Shown: positions 24,735 to 34,789, numbered from the stretch's first letter. The stretch: DNA of 64,000 nucleotides from Paraburkholderia lacunae (GCF_003353175.1 NZ_QHKS01000006.1:62001-126000); one strand, 5' to 3'. The notes: generated by a model from the sequence alone, not told the origin. Made by a program: numbers and translations.

Positions 24735-26195
24735 TCACGATTCGGCAAAGGCCGGGGGCTGCACGAATCCGCCAAACTCGCGCTCGGCTAGTTCAGCAAA
24801 GGCGATGGGGGTCCGGTCTTCGAGGTAGGGGCCTATCGCCTGGAGCCCGATAGGCAAGCCGCTTTCGCCCAAGCCGATTGGAAACGCGGTCGCGGGCAAT
24901 CCAGTCAAGGTCGCGAGACTCTGCCATAGGGCCTGATGAGTGTAGGCAGTCTGCCTGCCGTCGATTTCCAAACGGCGGGAGCGGATGTCGGAATGGTCAT
25001 GCGTGAAGGCCGGTGTCGGCAGTACCGGACAAAGCACGAGATCCCATTCCCGAAAGAGCTGACGCCACTGATGCATCAGGGCGACTCGGGCGCGGTCGGC
25101 AGCAATCCAGTCGCGATGGCTGAGCACCAGGCCGCGCAACTCCATCGCCGCGTCACTGGTGTCGCTTCCGGGTAAGCCGGCGGCCTGCTCCTGAAGAGCA
25201 CGATAATCGTCAAGCGGCATGTCTGCGCCCATGAATGACAAAAATAGCTGGCCCAAGGTGTGCATCACGAGCCCCAGATCGGGCAGCAAGGCACTCCCGG
25301 TCCCCACTGTGCAACGGGCTCCCTCAAGCTGCTGACGAAAACGTCGCATTGCCGCGCGTACCTCGTTCGAGATCTGCACCACCGGATGGTCTTCGAGCAT
25401 GAGCACCCTGAAGTCGGCAAGTCGGGTATGGCGAGAGGGAGGTAGCTCGAGGCGGTAGGCTGCCGCTTGTGCGTCGTCGGGGCCGGCCAGCACATCGAGG
25501 GCCAGCGCGAGATCGCCGGCGCTGCGCGACATGGGTCCCGCCACGACGAGGTCGGGATCGACGCTCACCGATAACATCGGACTGCCTGGCGGGCCAGCGC
25601 CGCGCAGAGGCACAAGGCCGTGGCTGGGCTTATGCGCATAGATGCCGCAGCAATGTGCCGGAACTCGCAGGGAGCCGTAAATATCGCTGCCGAGTTCGAG
25701 CGGAACGAACCCGGCGGCCAACGCGGCCGCCGAGCCACCGGACGAGCCGCCGGGCGTGCGTGTGAGATCCCAGGGGTTGCTTGTGACGCCGTACACGGGA
25801 TTGTAGGTTTGCCAATCGCCCAGCATCGTTGCGACGTTGGTCTTCCCCAGGATGACGGCGCCTGCATTCTTGAGGCGTCGCACGGCGACCGCGTCCTCGT
25901 CGATCCTGATTGTCTCGGTGCCGGGCACTCCCCAGGTCTTCGGCAAGCCCGCCATGCTGAAGGACTCCTTCACTGTCATCGGCACGCCGAGCAGCGGACG
26001 GCGATCGCCTCGCATGAGGGCGGCATCGGCCGCTGCCGCGGCCAGACGCGCACGCTCGAAGTCTCGCACCACGACGGCATTCGTCTTGGCGTCGTAACGT
26101 TCGATACGAGCCACGGCCTCGTCAAACAGTTCGACGGCTGATATCTCGCGGGCTTGCAACGCGAGTGTCATTTCACGAGCGTTCTTGAAGCTCAT
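24735..26195 (-). CDS. Amidase (amidase signature family)
   Basis: This 486-residue enzyme carries the amidase signature. The catalytic Lys is in GVPMTVKESF (Lys76), and the Ser-rich segment TPGGSSGGSAAALAAG provides the two catalytic serines; SDIYGSLRVPAHCCGIYAHK follows. It hydrolyses an amide bond; the substrate cannot be read from sequence. ATG 26195 was chosen because GAGGATAACGAT precedes it; an earlier in-frame ATG at 26222 lies before that binding site. It is transcribed alone. Confidence 0.92.
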   Translation of the reverse strand: MSFKNAREMTLALQAREISAVELFDEAVARIERYDAKTNAVVVRDFERARLAAAAADAALMRGDRRPLLGVPMTVKESFSMAGLPKTWGVPGTETIRIDEDAVAVRRLKNAGAVILGKTNVATMLGDWQTYNPVYGVTSNPWDLTRTPGGSSGGSAAALAAGFVPLELGSDIYGSLRVPAHCCGIYAHKPSHGLVPLRGAGPPGSPMLSVSVDPDLVVAGPMSRSAGDLALALDVLAGPDDAQAAAYRLELPPSRHTRLADFRVLMLEDHPVVQISNEVRAAMRRFRQQLEGARCTVGTGSALLPDLGLVMHTLGQLFLSFMGADMPLDDYRALQEQAAGLPGSDTSDAAMELRGLVLSHRDWIAADRARVALMHQWRQLFREWDLVLCPVLPTPAFTHDHSDIRSRRLEIDGRQTAYTHQALWQSLATLTGLPATAFPIGLGESGLPIGLQAIGPYLEDRTPIAFAELAEREFGGFVQPPAFAES

Positions 26196-26583
26196 ATCGT
26201 TATCCTCATCACTATTCGACATCGATGAACCGGCCTGCTTGCGCGGCAGGATTCGTTACTTTCATGTCAGGGTTCAGGACGCACTATATGCCCTTGCCGC
26301 GAAGGCCATTTGATCGTTCTTGCGCAATAGGTGGAGATGAATATTCGAACGTCGGCTCAATCGTTACCAGCGGACGTAGGCACGGACGCGCTCCGTCGCC
26401 GAGTTCGAGCGGGTGATATTCTTGCTGCTCACCGCATACCCACATGCTGATGCGGTATGACACATTCTCTGTCGATCGCCAAAGAATTACCAAATGGCCG
26501 AAGCAACCACGCTTTCTTGCATGGCGTGACGCAGTACCAGTAGGCCGGCTTCAGGCGGGGACGAACAAACGGGATCGAAAGTC
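26196..26583. other. Divergent promoter region, amidase and methyltransferase
   Basis: No gene is supported in these 388 bases. The amidase and methyltransferase genes are divergent, so the stretch must contain both promoters. GC content is lower than in the neighbouring genes. Confidence 0.5.
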
Positions 26584-27444
26584 ATGAACGACAAGCGAGA
26601 TGTAGCGCCAGACAGCACAGCAGCGCGAGTCGCCTTGTGGCGCGCTCTGCATGTCGAAGCCGACCCCCCGCCGCATGTGCTGGAAGACGAAATCGGCCTC
26701 GAGCTGCTGGCCCCGGACGAGGGCTGGCGCCGCCGCGGCGACATGGACCCGCAGTTCACGCGTCCCTTCCGCGCCTCAATCGTGGCTCGTGCCCGCTTCA
26801 TTGAGGACCTGGTCGTGGAACAGGCCAGCCGCGGGCTTAGTCAGTATGTGATCCTCGGCGCGGGCCTTGACAGCTTCGCACAGCGAAGGCCGGAGATCGC
26901 GTCCCGCCTCAGGGTGTTCGAGATCGACCGGCCAGGTCCCCAGGCATGGAAGCGTCAGCGCCTGATCGAGCTCGGCTTCGGCGTGCCGGACTGGCTGCGC
27001 TTCGTGCCGGTCGATTTCGAGGCGGGAGGGACCTGGCGGGACGGGCTCGTGACTGCCGGCTTCGATGACAGCAAGCCGGCAATCGTGGTCTCCACGGGCG
27101 TCAGCATGTATCTCACCAAGGATGCGAACGCGGCCACGCTGCGCCAGGTCGCGGCCCTCGCGCCAGGATCGACGCTCGCCATGACGTTCCTGCTCCCGCT
27201 GGAACTGGCGGACCCCGAGGTACGTCCCGGGCTCGAGATGGCGGAGAAGGGCGCGCGAGCAAGCGGGACACCTTTCCTGAGCTTCTTCACCCCGCCGGAG
27301 ATCATGGCGCTGGCCCGCGAAGCCGGCTTTAGAGAAGCACGGCACGTCTCGGCGGCCGATCTTACGCGGCGCTACTTCGCGGGCAGGACAGATGATCTGC
27401 GCCCGCCGAACAATGCGGAAGAACTGCTGGTGGCAAATGCATAG
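26584..27444 (+). CDS. Class I SAM-dependent methyltransferase (Ppm1/Tcmp, TIGR00027-like)
   Basis: This 286-residue enzyme has the family pattern FTRPFRASIVARARFIEDLV, the SAM-binding loop QYVILGAGLDSFAQRRP (about residue 87), the acidic second-strand motif VFEIDRPGPQAWKR and a SMYL block (VSTGVSMYL). These resemble putative O-methyltransferases of the leucine carboxyl methyltransferase superfamily, common in actinobacteria and Burkholderia. The acceptor is unknown. Confidence 0.9.
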   Translation: MNDKRDVAPDSTAARVALWRALHVEADPPPHVLEDEIGLELLAPDEGWRRRGDMDPQFTRPFRASIVARARFIEDLVVEQASRGLSQYVILGAGLDSFAQRRPEIASRLRVFEIDRPGPQAWKRQRLIELGFGVPDWLRFVPVDFEAGGTWRDGLVTAGFDDSKPAIVVSTGVSMYLTKDANAATLRQVAALAPGSTLAMTFLLPLELADPEVRPGLEMAEKGARASGTPFLSFFTPPEIMALAREAGFREARHVSAADLTRRYFAGRTDDLRPPNNAEELLVANA

Positions 27445-27730
27445 CGGCCCGCACACTGTCCGACCAGCATGAGCGGACTTCGGCCTGGTTCGGCCCTTCC
27501 CCACGGAGGGCGCTATCGGCGAGCGCCAGGCACCGGCGGTTGGCGGGCTGGAACCCGAGGCGGCGGCGATCGAAGACGATACGTCGGCTCGTGCGCGCTA
27601 TCGACCAGGCACCGCCCTTGCGTGGCGACCTTGACCTCCGGGCACTGGCTTGCGTGACATCGCGCTATGGAATGTCGCGCTCGTCGTGTCGCGGCTCCGA
27701 TCTGCCGGGGCGTCTTTTGCCCGGCTAGCG

Positions 27731-27973
27731 TCAGCGTGTGCGGCTCGGGGGAGTAAGAAGCGCCATAGCGACGCGGCGCGCGCCGGCAATCGCCGCCGCT
27801 TCGCTTTCAAAGACAGCGCCATCGACGACCTGCTGATACGGCAGCAGGTCGGGTTGTGCCAGGTGATCTTCTTCGACGGTGCGAATCGCCACATAGGCGG
27901 CCCAGCCGCCGTGGTGGATCCACTGCCTCGCGGACAACTCGAGCCGGTATTTCCCCAGTACTTCTACGTGCAT
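27731..27973 (-). CDS. Small conserved hypothetical protein
   Basis: This 80-residue soluble protein begins MHVEVLGKYRLELSARQWIH and includes VAIRTVEEDHLAQPDLLPYQ. No family is recognised. A strong ribosome binding site (AGGAGAATTCCG) precedes the ATG, and the gene lies 22 bases downstream of the PAS-domain gene on the same strand, so the two are probably co-transcribed. Confidence 0.65.
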   Translation of the reverse strand: MHVEVLGKYRLELSARQWIHHGGWAAYVAIRTVEEDHLAQPDLLPYQQVVDGAVFESEAAAIAGARRVAMALLTPPSRTR

Positions 27974-27995
27974 CGGAATTCTCCTGTGCGGCCGC

Positions 27996-28427
27996 TCACG
28001 CGCCCGCAGATGCTTCCAGTTCCGCGAGACGCTTGCGCAGCAAGCGATCTTCCTGAAAGCGGCTGGTTTCGTCGCGGATCACGGCGACGATGCCGGTGAG
28101 TTCGTTTTGCGGCGAATGCAGCAACGCAACCGTAAAGGCAATCGATAGTGACCGTCCGTCCTTATGCGCGGCGGGGACACGCAGTACGTCGTTGCCATAA
28201 CGGGTTTCGCCCGTTGCCATGGTCTTGTGATAGCCGTCCCAATGGCGGCCGCGCAATCGTTCCGGAATGATCAGGTCCAGAGACTTTCCCAATGCCTCGC
28301 TTTGCGTAAAGCCGAACATGCGTTCGGCCGCGGGGTTCCACAATGTGATGCTGCCGCCGGCGTCGGAAATGATGATCGCGTCGCCGATTGCGTTGACGAG
28401 TTGCTGGAAGTCGATGGCGCTTTGCAT
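27996..28427 (-). CDS. Single-domain PAS sensor protein
   Basis: This 143-residue protein consists almost entirely of one PAS domain: LVNAIGDAIIISDAGGSITL, WNPAAERMFGFTQSEALGKS, the PAC segment IVAVIRDETSRFQEDRLLRK and a short coiled tail. There is no output domain, so it would act by protein contact. The start has GGGGGAATGCC before it. It lies 104 bases downstream of the oxalate gene frc on the same strand; whether it serves oxalate metabolism is open. Confidence 0.88.
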   Translation of the reverse strand: MQSAIDFQQLVNAIGDAIIISDAGGSITLWNPAAERMFGFTQSEALGKSLDLIIPERLRGRHWDGYHKTMATGETRYGNDVLRVPAAHKDGRSLSIAFTVALLHSPQNELTGIVAVIRDETSRFQEDRLLRKRLAELEASAGA

Positions 28428-28494
28428 GGCATTCCCCCGAATGTAAAAGGTGGATTCTTGAATCGGACACGGCGCCGCCCGGGGCGGTGTATCC

Positions 28495-28522
28495 GCAGGC
28501 CCGAGCGTACAACCGGGCCTGC
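28495..28522 (-). terminator. Hairpin after frc
   Basis: GCAGGCCCG and CGGGCCTGC form a 9-bp perfect stem with a 10-base loop, 9 bases after the frc stop. No T-run follows on the minus strand, so termination may be partial. Confidence 0.45.
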
Positions 28523-28531
28523 GTGACACCG

Positions 28532-29782
28532 TTAAACCGCTTTGACTTCGCGCAGGTTGAAGATTTCCTGCTTGCTGTAGCCGAGGCTCGCCAGCACTTC
28601 GTCCGTGTGTTCGCCGAGCAGCGGCGACGCGGTGACTTCCGGCTTCAGATCCGAGAACTTGATCGGACTGCCGACCGTCAGATACGTGCCGCGTTTCTTG
28701 TGCGGCACTTCGACGATCGTGCCGCTCGCGCGCAATGACGGATCGTTGGCCAGTTCCTTCATCGTCAGCACGGGCGCGCACGGAATGTCGAACTTGCGCA
28801 AGATGTCGACTGCTTCGAATTTGGTCTTGTCGGCGAGCCAGGCTTCGATGGTTCCGAAGATCTCGAAGATATGCGGTTGACGTGCTTCAGCGGTCTTGTA
28901 GGCCGGGTCATCGATCCACTCGGGTTTGCCGAGTGCCCGGCAGATCGGCTCCCACGCATGGCCCTGGATCGTGAAATAGATGTAGGCGTTCGGATCCGTT
29001 TCCCAGCCCTTGCATTTGAGCACCCAGCCCGGCTGACCGCCGCCGCCCGCATTGCCGCCACGCGGCACCACATCGCTGAATTCGCCGTGCGGATATTGCG
29101 GATATTCCTCGAGGTAACCCACGCGCTCCAGCCGCTGCTGATCCCGCAGCTTCACGCGGCACAGGTTCAGCACGCTGTCCTGCATCGACACGGCGACCTT
29201 CTGGCCCTTGCCGGTTTTGTCGCGCCCCAACAGCGCGGTCAGAATGCCGATCGCCAGATGCATGCCGGTGTTGCTGTCGCCGAGCGCCGCGGCGCTGATG
29301 GTCGGCGGACCGTCCCAGAAGCCGGTGGTGGACGCCGCGCCGCCTGCGCATTGCGCGACGTTTTCGTAGACCTTCAGGTCGTCGTAGTGATGGCCGTCGC
29401 TGAAGCCCTTCACCGAAGCGACGATCATCTTCGGATTGAGTTCGTTCAGGCGTTCCCACGAGAAGCCCATCCGGTCCAACGCACCCGGGCCGAAATTTTC
29501 GACCAGAACGTCCGATTCGCGGATCAGCTTTTCGAGGACTTCCTTGCCTTCGGGCTTTTTCGTGTCCAACGTGAGCGACTTCTTGTTGCTGTTGAGCATC
29601 GTGAAGTACAGCGCGTCCGCGTCGGGGATGTCGCGCAACTGGTTGCGCGTCACGTCGCCCGAACCGGGTCTTTCAACCTTGATCACATCGGCGCCGAACC
29701 AGGCGAGCAACTGCGTGCACGCGGGACCAGCCTGAACGTGGGTGAAGTCGATGATCTTGATGCCGTCGAGTGGTTTGGTCAC
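28532..29782 (-). CDS. frc: Formyl-CoA:oxalate CoA-transferase
   Basis: This 416-residue class III CoA-transferase matches Frc along its length. The start [20 protein letters not shown], the block [20 protein letters not shown], the catalytic Asp in [13 protein letters not shown] and the glycine-rich loop [13 protein letters not shown] are all visible. The enzyme moves CoA from formyl-CoA to oxalate, making oxalyl-CoA for the decarboxylase encoded just upstream (26-base gap). The two form the oxalate degradation operon. The size equals that of known Frc proteins. Confidence 0.95.
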   Translation of the reverse strand: MTKPLDGIKIIDFTHVQAGPACTQLLAWFGADVIKVERPGSGDVTRNQLRDIPDADALYFTMLNSNKKSLTLDTKKPEGKEVLEKLIRESDVLVENFGPGALDRMGFSWERLNELNPKMIVASVKGFSDGHHYDDLKVYENVAQCAGGAASTTGFWDGPPTISAAALGDSNTGMHLAIGILTALLGRDKTGKGQKVAVSMQDSVLNLCRVKLRDQQRLERVGYLEEYPQYPHGEFSDVVPRGGNAGGGGQPGWVLKCKGWETDPNAYIYFTIQGHAWEPICRALGKPEWIDDPAYKTAEARQPHIFEIFGTIEAWLADKTKFEAVDILRKFDIPCAPVLTMKELANDPSLRASGTIVEVPHKKRGTYLTVGSPIKFSDLKPEVTASPLLGEHTDEVLASLGYSKQEIFNLREVKAV

Positions 29783-29808
29783 TTTGATATCTCCTGGGTT
29801 GCTCTGGA

Positions 29809-31551
29809 TTACTTTTTCATCGCCGCGCTTTGCGGATTCAGATTGGTCAGGCGGCCGCTTTCGGTGCCCGCCGCTTCATCGATCACAGCGTTGATCAAGG
29901 TCGGCTTGCCGGATGCGATCGCTTCGAGCAGCGCCTTCGTCAGTTCTTCCGGTGTGGTCGCGTTGTAGCCGACACCGCCGAATGCCTCGATCATCCTGTC
30001 GTAGCGCGCACCTTTCACGAACACGGTCGGCGCGACGTCCTTGCCGCCCGTCGGGTTCACGTCGGTGCCGCGATACACGCCGTTGTTGTTGAAGATGATC
30101 GTGCAGACCGGCAAGTCGTAACGGCAGATGGTTTCGAGTTCCATGCCGCTGAATCCGAACGCGCTGTCACCTTCGATCGCGACAACCGGCTTGCCGCTCG
30201 TCACCGCCGCGCCGATCGCGAAGCCCATGCCGATGCCCATGATTCCCCACGTGCCCGAATCGAAGCGTTTGCGCGGCTCGTACATGTCGATGATGCTGCG
30301 CGCGTAGTCGAGCGTGTTCGCGCCTTCGTTGACGACGTTGATGTCCGGGCGTGTCTTCAGCACATCGCGGATCGCGCGCAGCGCACTGTGGAAATTCATC
30401 GGCGACGGGTTCTTCTCGAGCGTCGCGGCCATCTTGGCGAGATTCTTGTTCTTGCGCTCGGCGATCGCGCCGGTCCATTCGGCGCCCGGCTTCGCGAAGC
30501 CCGCATCGAGCCCGGCGCGCAGTGCCGCGACGCACGAACCGATATCGCCGATCACCGGCGCGGCAATCGCGACGTTGCTGTCGATTTCGGTCGGCGAAAT
30601 GTCGACCTGGACGAACTTCTTCGGCTCCGCGCCCCACGTTTTGCCCTTGCCATGCGCCAGCAGCCAGTTCAGCCGCGCGCCGATCAGCACGACGACGTCG
30701 GCTTCCTGCAGCACGAACGAGCGTGCCGCCGACGCCGACTGCTCATGCGTATCGGGCAACAGACCCTTGGCCATCGACATCGGCAGATACGGAATGCCGC
30801 TTTGTTCGACGAACGCGCGAATCTCCGCGTCAGCCTGCGCGTACGCCGCCCCCTTGCCGAGCAGGATCAGCGGACGCTTGGCGCTCTTCAGGACATCGAT
30901 CGCACGCTTGACCGATTCCGGCGCCGGCAGCTGACGCGGCGCGGCGTCGACCACGCGCACCAGCGACTGCTGCGCCTTCACGGCATCCAGCGTTTGCGCG
31001 AGCAGCTTGGCCGGCAAGTCCAGATACACGCCGCCCGGGCGGCCCGACACCGCGGCTCGAATCGCACGCGCCACGCCGATGCCGATGTCTTCCGCGTGCA
31101 GCACGCGATACGCGGCCTTCGCGTACGGCTTGGCCGCATTCAGCTGATCCATTTCTTCGTAATCGCCCTGCTGGAGATCGACGATCTCGCGCTCGCTGGA
31201 GCCGCTGATGAGGATCATCGGGAAGCAGTTGGTGGTCGCGTTGGCGAGCGCCGTCAGACCGTTCAGAAAGCCCGGCGCCGACACCGTCAGGCAGATGCCC
31301 GGCTTTTGCGTCATGAAGCCGGCAATGGCCGCCGCGTTGCCCGCGTGCTGTTCGTGACGAAAGCCGATGAAACGCATCCCTTCCGCTTGCGCCAGCCGCG
31401 CCAGGTCGGTGATGGGGATCCCGACCAGTCCAAAGATGGTGTTGAGGTCGTTCAGTTTCAGCGCATCGATGACGATGTGGAATCCGTCGGTCGTCTCGGT
31501 GGTCTGTTGATTCAATGTCTCTTCTGCTGTGGTGCTGTCGGCTTCTGCCAT
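29809..31551 (-). CDS. oxc: Oxalyl-CoA decarboxylase
   Basis: This 580-residue thiamine diphosphate enzyme has the catalytic Glu in [20 protein letters not shown], the central Rossmann-like domain and the ThDP/Mg binding motif ([20 protein letters not shown] then NNNGVYRG). It converts oxalyl-CoA to formyl-CoA and CO2. ATG 31551 has GGAGGAGAGACGTC before it; the longer frame from 31758 crosses the promoter region. With frc it forms a two-gene operon, and a GntR regulator gene lies upstream on the same strand. Confidence 0.95.
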   Translation of the reverse strand: MAEADSTTAEETLNQQTTETTDGFHIVIDALKLNDLNTIFGLVGIPITDLARLAQAEGMRFIGFRHEQHAGNAAAIAGFMTQKPGICLTVSAPGFLNGLTALANATTNCFPMILISGSSEREIVDLQQGDYEEMDQLNAAKPYAKAAYRVLHAEDIGIGVARAIRAAVSGRPGGVYLDLPAKLLAQTLDAVKAQQSLVRVVDAAPRQLPAPESVKRAIDVLKSAKRPLILLGKGAAYAQADAEIRAFVEQSGIPYLPMSMAKGLLPDTHEQSASAARSFVLQEADVVVLIGARLNWLLAHGKGKTWGAEPKKFVQVDISPTEIDSNVAIAAPVIGDIGSCVAALRAGLDAGFAKPGAEWTGAIAERKNKNLAKMAATLEKNPSPMNFHSALRAIRDVLKTRPDINVVNEGANTLDYARSIIDMYEPRKRFDSGTWGIMGIGMGFAIGAAVTSGKPVVAIEGDSAFGFSGMELETICRYDLPVCTIIFNNNGVYRGTDVNPTGGKDVAPTVFVKGARYDRMIEAFGGVGYNATTPEELTKALLEAIASGKPTLINAVIDEAAGTESGRLTNLNPQSAAMKK

Positions 31552-31588
31552 GACGTCTCTCCTCCAAGACTGGGGCGTGGTGTGGTTC

Positions 31589-31603
31589 GTGATATACAAT
31601 ATG
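31589..31603. promoter_or_regulatory. Candidate GntR site upstream of oxc
   Basis: GTGATATACAATATG lies 38 bases before the oxc start. On the opposite strand a related GTGATATATGGTATTA (32740-32755) precedes the GntR regulator gene. The shared GTGATATA plus TAT suggests one regulator for both. Confidence 0.35.
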
Positions 31604-31845
31604 CCACACACAGTATTAGTCAAGCGAGTTTTTTGAAGCTGATCGGATTGCTGCGCTGCAGCTTGCCTGTGCGGGCTTGTATTTAAAGGCTGGGGCGGGG
31701 TGTGGGCGTTTGCGTCGCACAAATCGCCGGCGGAGCCGGAATTGGGCGAGCGCTGCATTTTTGGCTACCGGTTTGGCGGGCGGGGATGACGAAAGAGGAC
31801 GTTGGCCGGCGCTCTGTCGAGGTCCGGCACCGTGCGAGGGCGAAT

Positions 31846-31881
31846 AAAAAAAGCACTGCAACGCTGAACGCGTTGCAGTGC
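31846..31881 (-). terminator. Rho-independent terminator of the GntR gene
   Basis: A 12-bp perfect stem (GCACTGCAACGC / GCGTTGCAGTGC) with loop TGAAC is followed on the minus strand by seven T residues. It lies 75 bases after the stop of the GntR gene and isolates it from oxc-frc. Confidence 0.92.
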
Positions 31882-31955
31882 CTGGCGGTTCTGACGAGGT
31901 GCGGCAACCGGCTCCTGGGCGAAGCGTTTATGTCGCGCCGAAGATGATTTCAGGC

Positions 31956-32672
31956 TCAGTCGAGGAAATCGCAGTTCGCTTCGACGAACGCCGCCAACTC
32001 GAGCGAATGCTGTCGCACGAGGCTCTCGACCAGTTCGGTATCGCGCCGCTCCAGCGCCTCGATGATGCGCATGTGATCGACAATCGAGCGCGATGCCCGG
32101 TCGCTCTGCGAGATCGTCATTTTGCGAATCGCGCGGACATGGACGAACAGATTTTTCATCGTATCGAGCAGAATCTGCGATTGCGATAACTGCACGATCG
32201 ACTGATGGAACGTAATGTTCGCCTCCGAATACTCGTCGATATGCTCGGCCGGCGTGGCGTCGCGAAAGTCGTCGAACATGCGCCTGAGCGCCGCGATCTC
32301 GGAGTCGGACGCGCGCTGCGTGGCGAGGCGCGCAGCCATGCTTTCGAGCGCCGCCCACATGTGAATCATGTCGACGATCTCTTTCTTCGTCTTGCGCTGG
32401 ATGTAGATGCCGCGGCGCGGCACGGTACGCAGAAACCCTTCCTGCTCGAGCAGCGTCATCGCTTCGCGAACCGGCGTGCGGCTGACGCCGAGCGCCTCGG
32501 TGAGTTCTTTTTCGTCGAGCCGGATCTCCTCGCGCGAGCGATAGATGTCGGCTTCGGCAATGGCCTGCTTCAACTTGGCGTAGGCCTGGTCGCGCAGCGA
32601 AGCAGTCGCGTTGATCGGCACGAGCGTCAGTGGCGGAGCCGCTGGAAGAACATCGGTTTGTGCATCAGCCAT
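31956..32672 (-). CDS. GntR family regulator (FadR/FCD subfamily), likely of oxalate genes
   Basis: This 238-residue regulator has an N-terminal winged helix-turn-helix (LRDQAYAKLKQAIAEADIYR; LTEALGVSRTPVREAMTLLE; RRGIYIQRKT) and a C-terminal FCD ligand-binding helical bundle with the metal-ligand type motif HIDEYSEANITFHQSIVQLS. It lies between the oxc-frc operon and the oxlT gene, so it probably controls oxalate use. Similar AT-rich sequences before its own gene and oxc are candidate operators. Its ligand is unknown; oxalate or oxalyl-CoA would fit. Confidence 0.92.
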   Translation of the reverse strand: MADAQTDVLPAAPPLTLVPINATASLRDQAYAKLKQAIAEADIYRSREEIRLDEKELTEALGVSRTPVREAMTLLEQEGFLRTVPRRGIYIQRKTKKEIVDMIHMWAALESMAARLATQRASDSEIAALRRMFDDFRDATPAEHIDEYSEANITFHQSIVQLSQSQILLDTMKNLFVHVRAIRKMTISQSDRASRSIVDHMRIIEALERRDTELVESLVRQHSLELAAFVEANCDFLD

Positions 32673-32739
32673 GGACAGTGCTTCCCAGTTTGAGAGAATT
32701 CGTTGCTCGGGACGCGCGAGCGGGTCATTTAAATATATT

Positions 32740-32755
32740 TAATACCATATATCAC
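32740..32755. promoter_or_regulatory. Candidate GntR autoregulatory site
   Basis: TAATACCATATATCAC lies 67 bases before the GntR gene start in an AT-rich island. It resembles, on the opposite strand, the site before oxc. Confidence 0.35.
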
Positions 32756-32852
32756 ATACGGCCATTAGTCCAGGTGGTGTAATCCACGGGTTTTAGCTGG
32801 GAAGCGCGTGCCGTTCCGCACGCGCCATACCTATTAGATGGGCAAGCGCAGA

Positions 32853-32883
32853 AAGCGACCTTGCAGCAAGCTGCAGGTCGCTT
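32853..32883 (-). terminator. Hairpin after oxlT
   Basis: AAGCGACC and GGTCGCTT form an 8-bp stem closing an inner GCAGC/GCTGC stem, 109 bases after the oxlT stop and before the GntR promoter. The following minus-strand sequence is only weakly T-rich. Confidence 0.5.
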
Positions 32884-32991
32884 CGCGGCACCGTCGAACG
32901 CGGTGCGAGGGCAGGGTTGCCGCCGCCGCAGCCTATGCTGCGGCAGCAGGCGAACCCAGTTGGGTCGTGAGCTACGCGCTCACGTTGTCAT

Positions 32992-34323
32992 TCATTCACG
33001 CGGGCCGCCGGACAACGGCTGCAGCCGCGCTTCAGCGACGACCACGGCAGCCGACGCGCCGGCGTGCTCGATCCAGCGCTTTCTCATGGGTGCAAGGACG
33101 AACTTCGCGGACACGGCTGCCGCGATCGACACCACCGCCGCCGCAATGAACACTGTGCTCCACCCGCCGTTCGCCGACAGCACCGATGCTATCGGCACCA
33201 GCATCGACGCGGTCCCCTTCGCGGTATAGAGCGTGCCCGCATTGGCCGCGGCGTATTTGCTGCCGAACGTGTCCGCGCAGGTCGCCGGGAAGATCGAGAA
33301 GATCTCGCCCCAGCACAGGAACACGGCGGCTGCGAAGAACATGAATGCGTACGGGTCGTGGCCGAACTGCATGAGCCCCAGCAGCGCGACGCCTTCACCG
33401 AGGAAGATCATGAACATCGTGTTCTCGCGGCCGATGCGGTCCGACAGAAAACCGCACAACGGACGCGTGAAGCCGTTGCACAGGTTGTCTATCGACAGCG
33501 TCATCGTCAGCAGCGGCAGGGTGATGCCCATCAGATTCACCGGCAGCTTGGCAAAGCCGAACTCCTTCGCGATCGGCCCAAGCTGCGCGGTCGCAATGAT
33601 GCCGCCGGCCGCGACGAACACGAACATCAGGTACAGCACCCAGAAGAGCGGCGAACGGATCATCTCGCCAGGCGTGTAGTCGATCCTGGTTGCGACCACG
33701 CGTTTGGACGCGACCGCGGTTGCGGGCGGCTTCGGCCGTATCAGCATGGTGGCGAGCAGCAGAATGCAGACGCCCTGGAAAATGCCGAAGAACATGAACG
33801 TGTGCTCGTAGCCCGAACGCTGGATCATGTTGGCGATCGGAATCACGGTGACCGCTGCGCCGGCGCCGAAACCGGCCGCCGTCAAACCGGCCGCGAGACC
33901 GCGCTTGTCCGGAAACCATTTGAGCGCCGTGCCGACGCAGGTGCCGTACACGCAACCCGCACCGATACCCGCGATCACCGCCGCAACGTATAGCGCGGCG
34001 AGACTGCTCGCATGCGCGTCGATGATCCAGCCGAGCGCCGCGCACAGCGAACCGCCGATCACAACCGGCCGCGGCCCGAACTTGTCGACGAGCCAGCCTT
34101 CGACAGGCACGAGCCACGTTTCGGTGACGATGAAGATCGTGAACGCGGTCTGAATCGCCGCCTGGCCCCAATGGTGCGCGTTGTCCATTGGTACGACGAA
34201 AAGCGTCCACGCATATTGCAGGTTCGCGACGAGCCCCATGCACACGATGCCGATCGCCAGTTGCACCCAGCGGTTATGCCTGAACGCCGTCTTGCCTCTT
34301 CCGGCTACGTTGGAATAGCCCAT
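32992..34323 (-). CDS. oxlT: Oxalate/formate antiporter (OxlT-type MFS transporter)
   Basis: This 443-residue major facilitator has 12 predicted membrane helices. OxlT landmarks are QYAWTLFVVPMDNAHHWGQA near the N-terminus, the MFS loop motif GWLVDKFGPRPVVIGG, and VYGTCVGTALKWFPDKRGLA. It exchanges external oxalate for internal formate, feeding the Frc/Oxc pathway. The start has AAAGGAGACAGAGAC before it. The upstream leader contains a strong hairpin at 34344-34373. It is transcribed in the same direction as the GntR, oxc and frc genes but is separated from them by terminator-like hairpins. Confidence 0.9.
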   Translation of the reverse strand: MGYSNVAGRGKTAFRHNRWVQLAIGIVCMGLVANLQYAWTLFVVPMDNAHHWGQAAIQTAFTIFIVTETWLVPVEGWLVDKFGPRPVVIGGSLCAALGWIIDAHASSLAALYVAAVIAGIGAGCVYGTCVGTALKWFPDKRGLAAGLTAAGFGAGAAVTVIPIANMIQRSGYEHTFMFFGIFQGVCILLLATMLIRPKPPATAVASKRVVATRIDYTPGEMIRSPLFWVLYLMFVFVAAGGIIATAQLGPIAKEFGFAKLPVNLMGITLPLLTMTLSIDNLCNGFTRPLCGFLSDRIGRENTMFMIFLGEGVALLGLMQFGHDPYAFMFFAAAVFLCWGEIFSIFPATCADTFGSKYAAANAGTLYTAKGTASMLVPIASVLSANGGWSTVFIAAAVVSIAAAVSAKFVLAPMRKRWIEHAGASAAVVVAEARLQPLSGGPRE

Positions 34324-34343
34324 GTCTCTGTCTCCTTTGTCGA

Positions 34344-34373
34344 CCGGAGTTAGCGCTTTAGCGCTTACTCCGG
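34344..34373 (-). promoter_or_regulatory. Leader hairpin before oxlT
   Basis: CCGGAGT-T-AGCGC pairs with GCGCT-T-ACTCCGG around the loop TTTA, giving two stems of 7 and 5 bp separated by a T-T mismatch. It ends 21 bases before the oxlT start codon, just ahead of the ribosome binding site, so it could influence translation or be an upstream terminator. Confidence 0.45.
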
Positions 34374-34618
34374 TCCCGTCCGTCGCGCTCGAGCGGCACG
34401 TTGGACTCGAGTAATCGAATCGCCTGATCGCCGGTTAGTGTGCCGGCAATGAAGCGCCAATGGTCGGCCAGAGGGAATTCCACTATCGAAAACCCTTACC
34501 TCGTTGATCGCGCGACAACTGAGAAAAAGCGCTGGGTAAAAGCAGCTGTGCGTGCGGCGAGTCTGGGGGCATGCTGCGCGTGAACAGCAATCAGTGAAAG
34601 TCAAAACATTTTATGGTT

Positions 34619-34640
34619 TGTATTAGGCATCCCTAATACA
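34619..34640. promoter_or_regulatory. Perfect palindrome in the oxlT / 34790 intergenic region
   Basis: TGTATTAGG and CCTAATACA are 9-bp perfect inverted repeats separated by CATC. This is a good protein-binding palindrome located 296 bases before oxlT and 150 before the divergent small gene. GTATTAG also occurs next to the site upstream of oxc (31613-31619). Confidence 0.5.
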
Positions 34641-34789
34641 TGGTTGACCAGTTCCGAGCGTGGGTTCGTCGTTCGGGGTGGCGAAAATGCATAAGCAAAA
34701 AGCTATCGTTATTCGAAGTAACTTTAACTGTTGTTTATTTATGCTCGCTTCTATTCTTGGTCCATGCCATCTGCCTCAAGGAGACGACC

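Noticed and set aside
27469..27728. Plus-strand frames rich in Arg and Gly after the methyltransferase gene
   Set aside because: The composition is that of an out-of-frame reading of GC-rich DNA, with no binding site and no neighbours to support it.
34640..34789. N-terminal extension of the 129-residue gene divergent from oxlT
   Set aside because: The extension overlaps the promoter region and palindrome, and the strong ribosome binding site is just before 34790.
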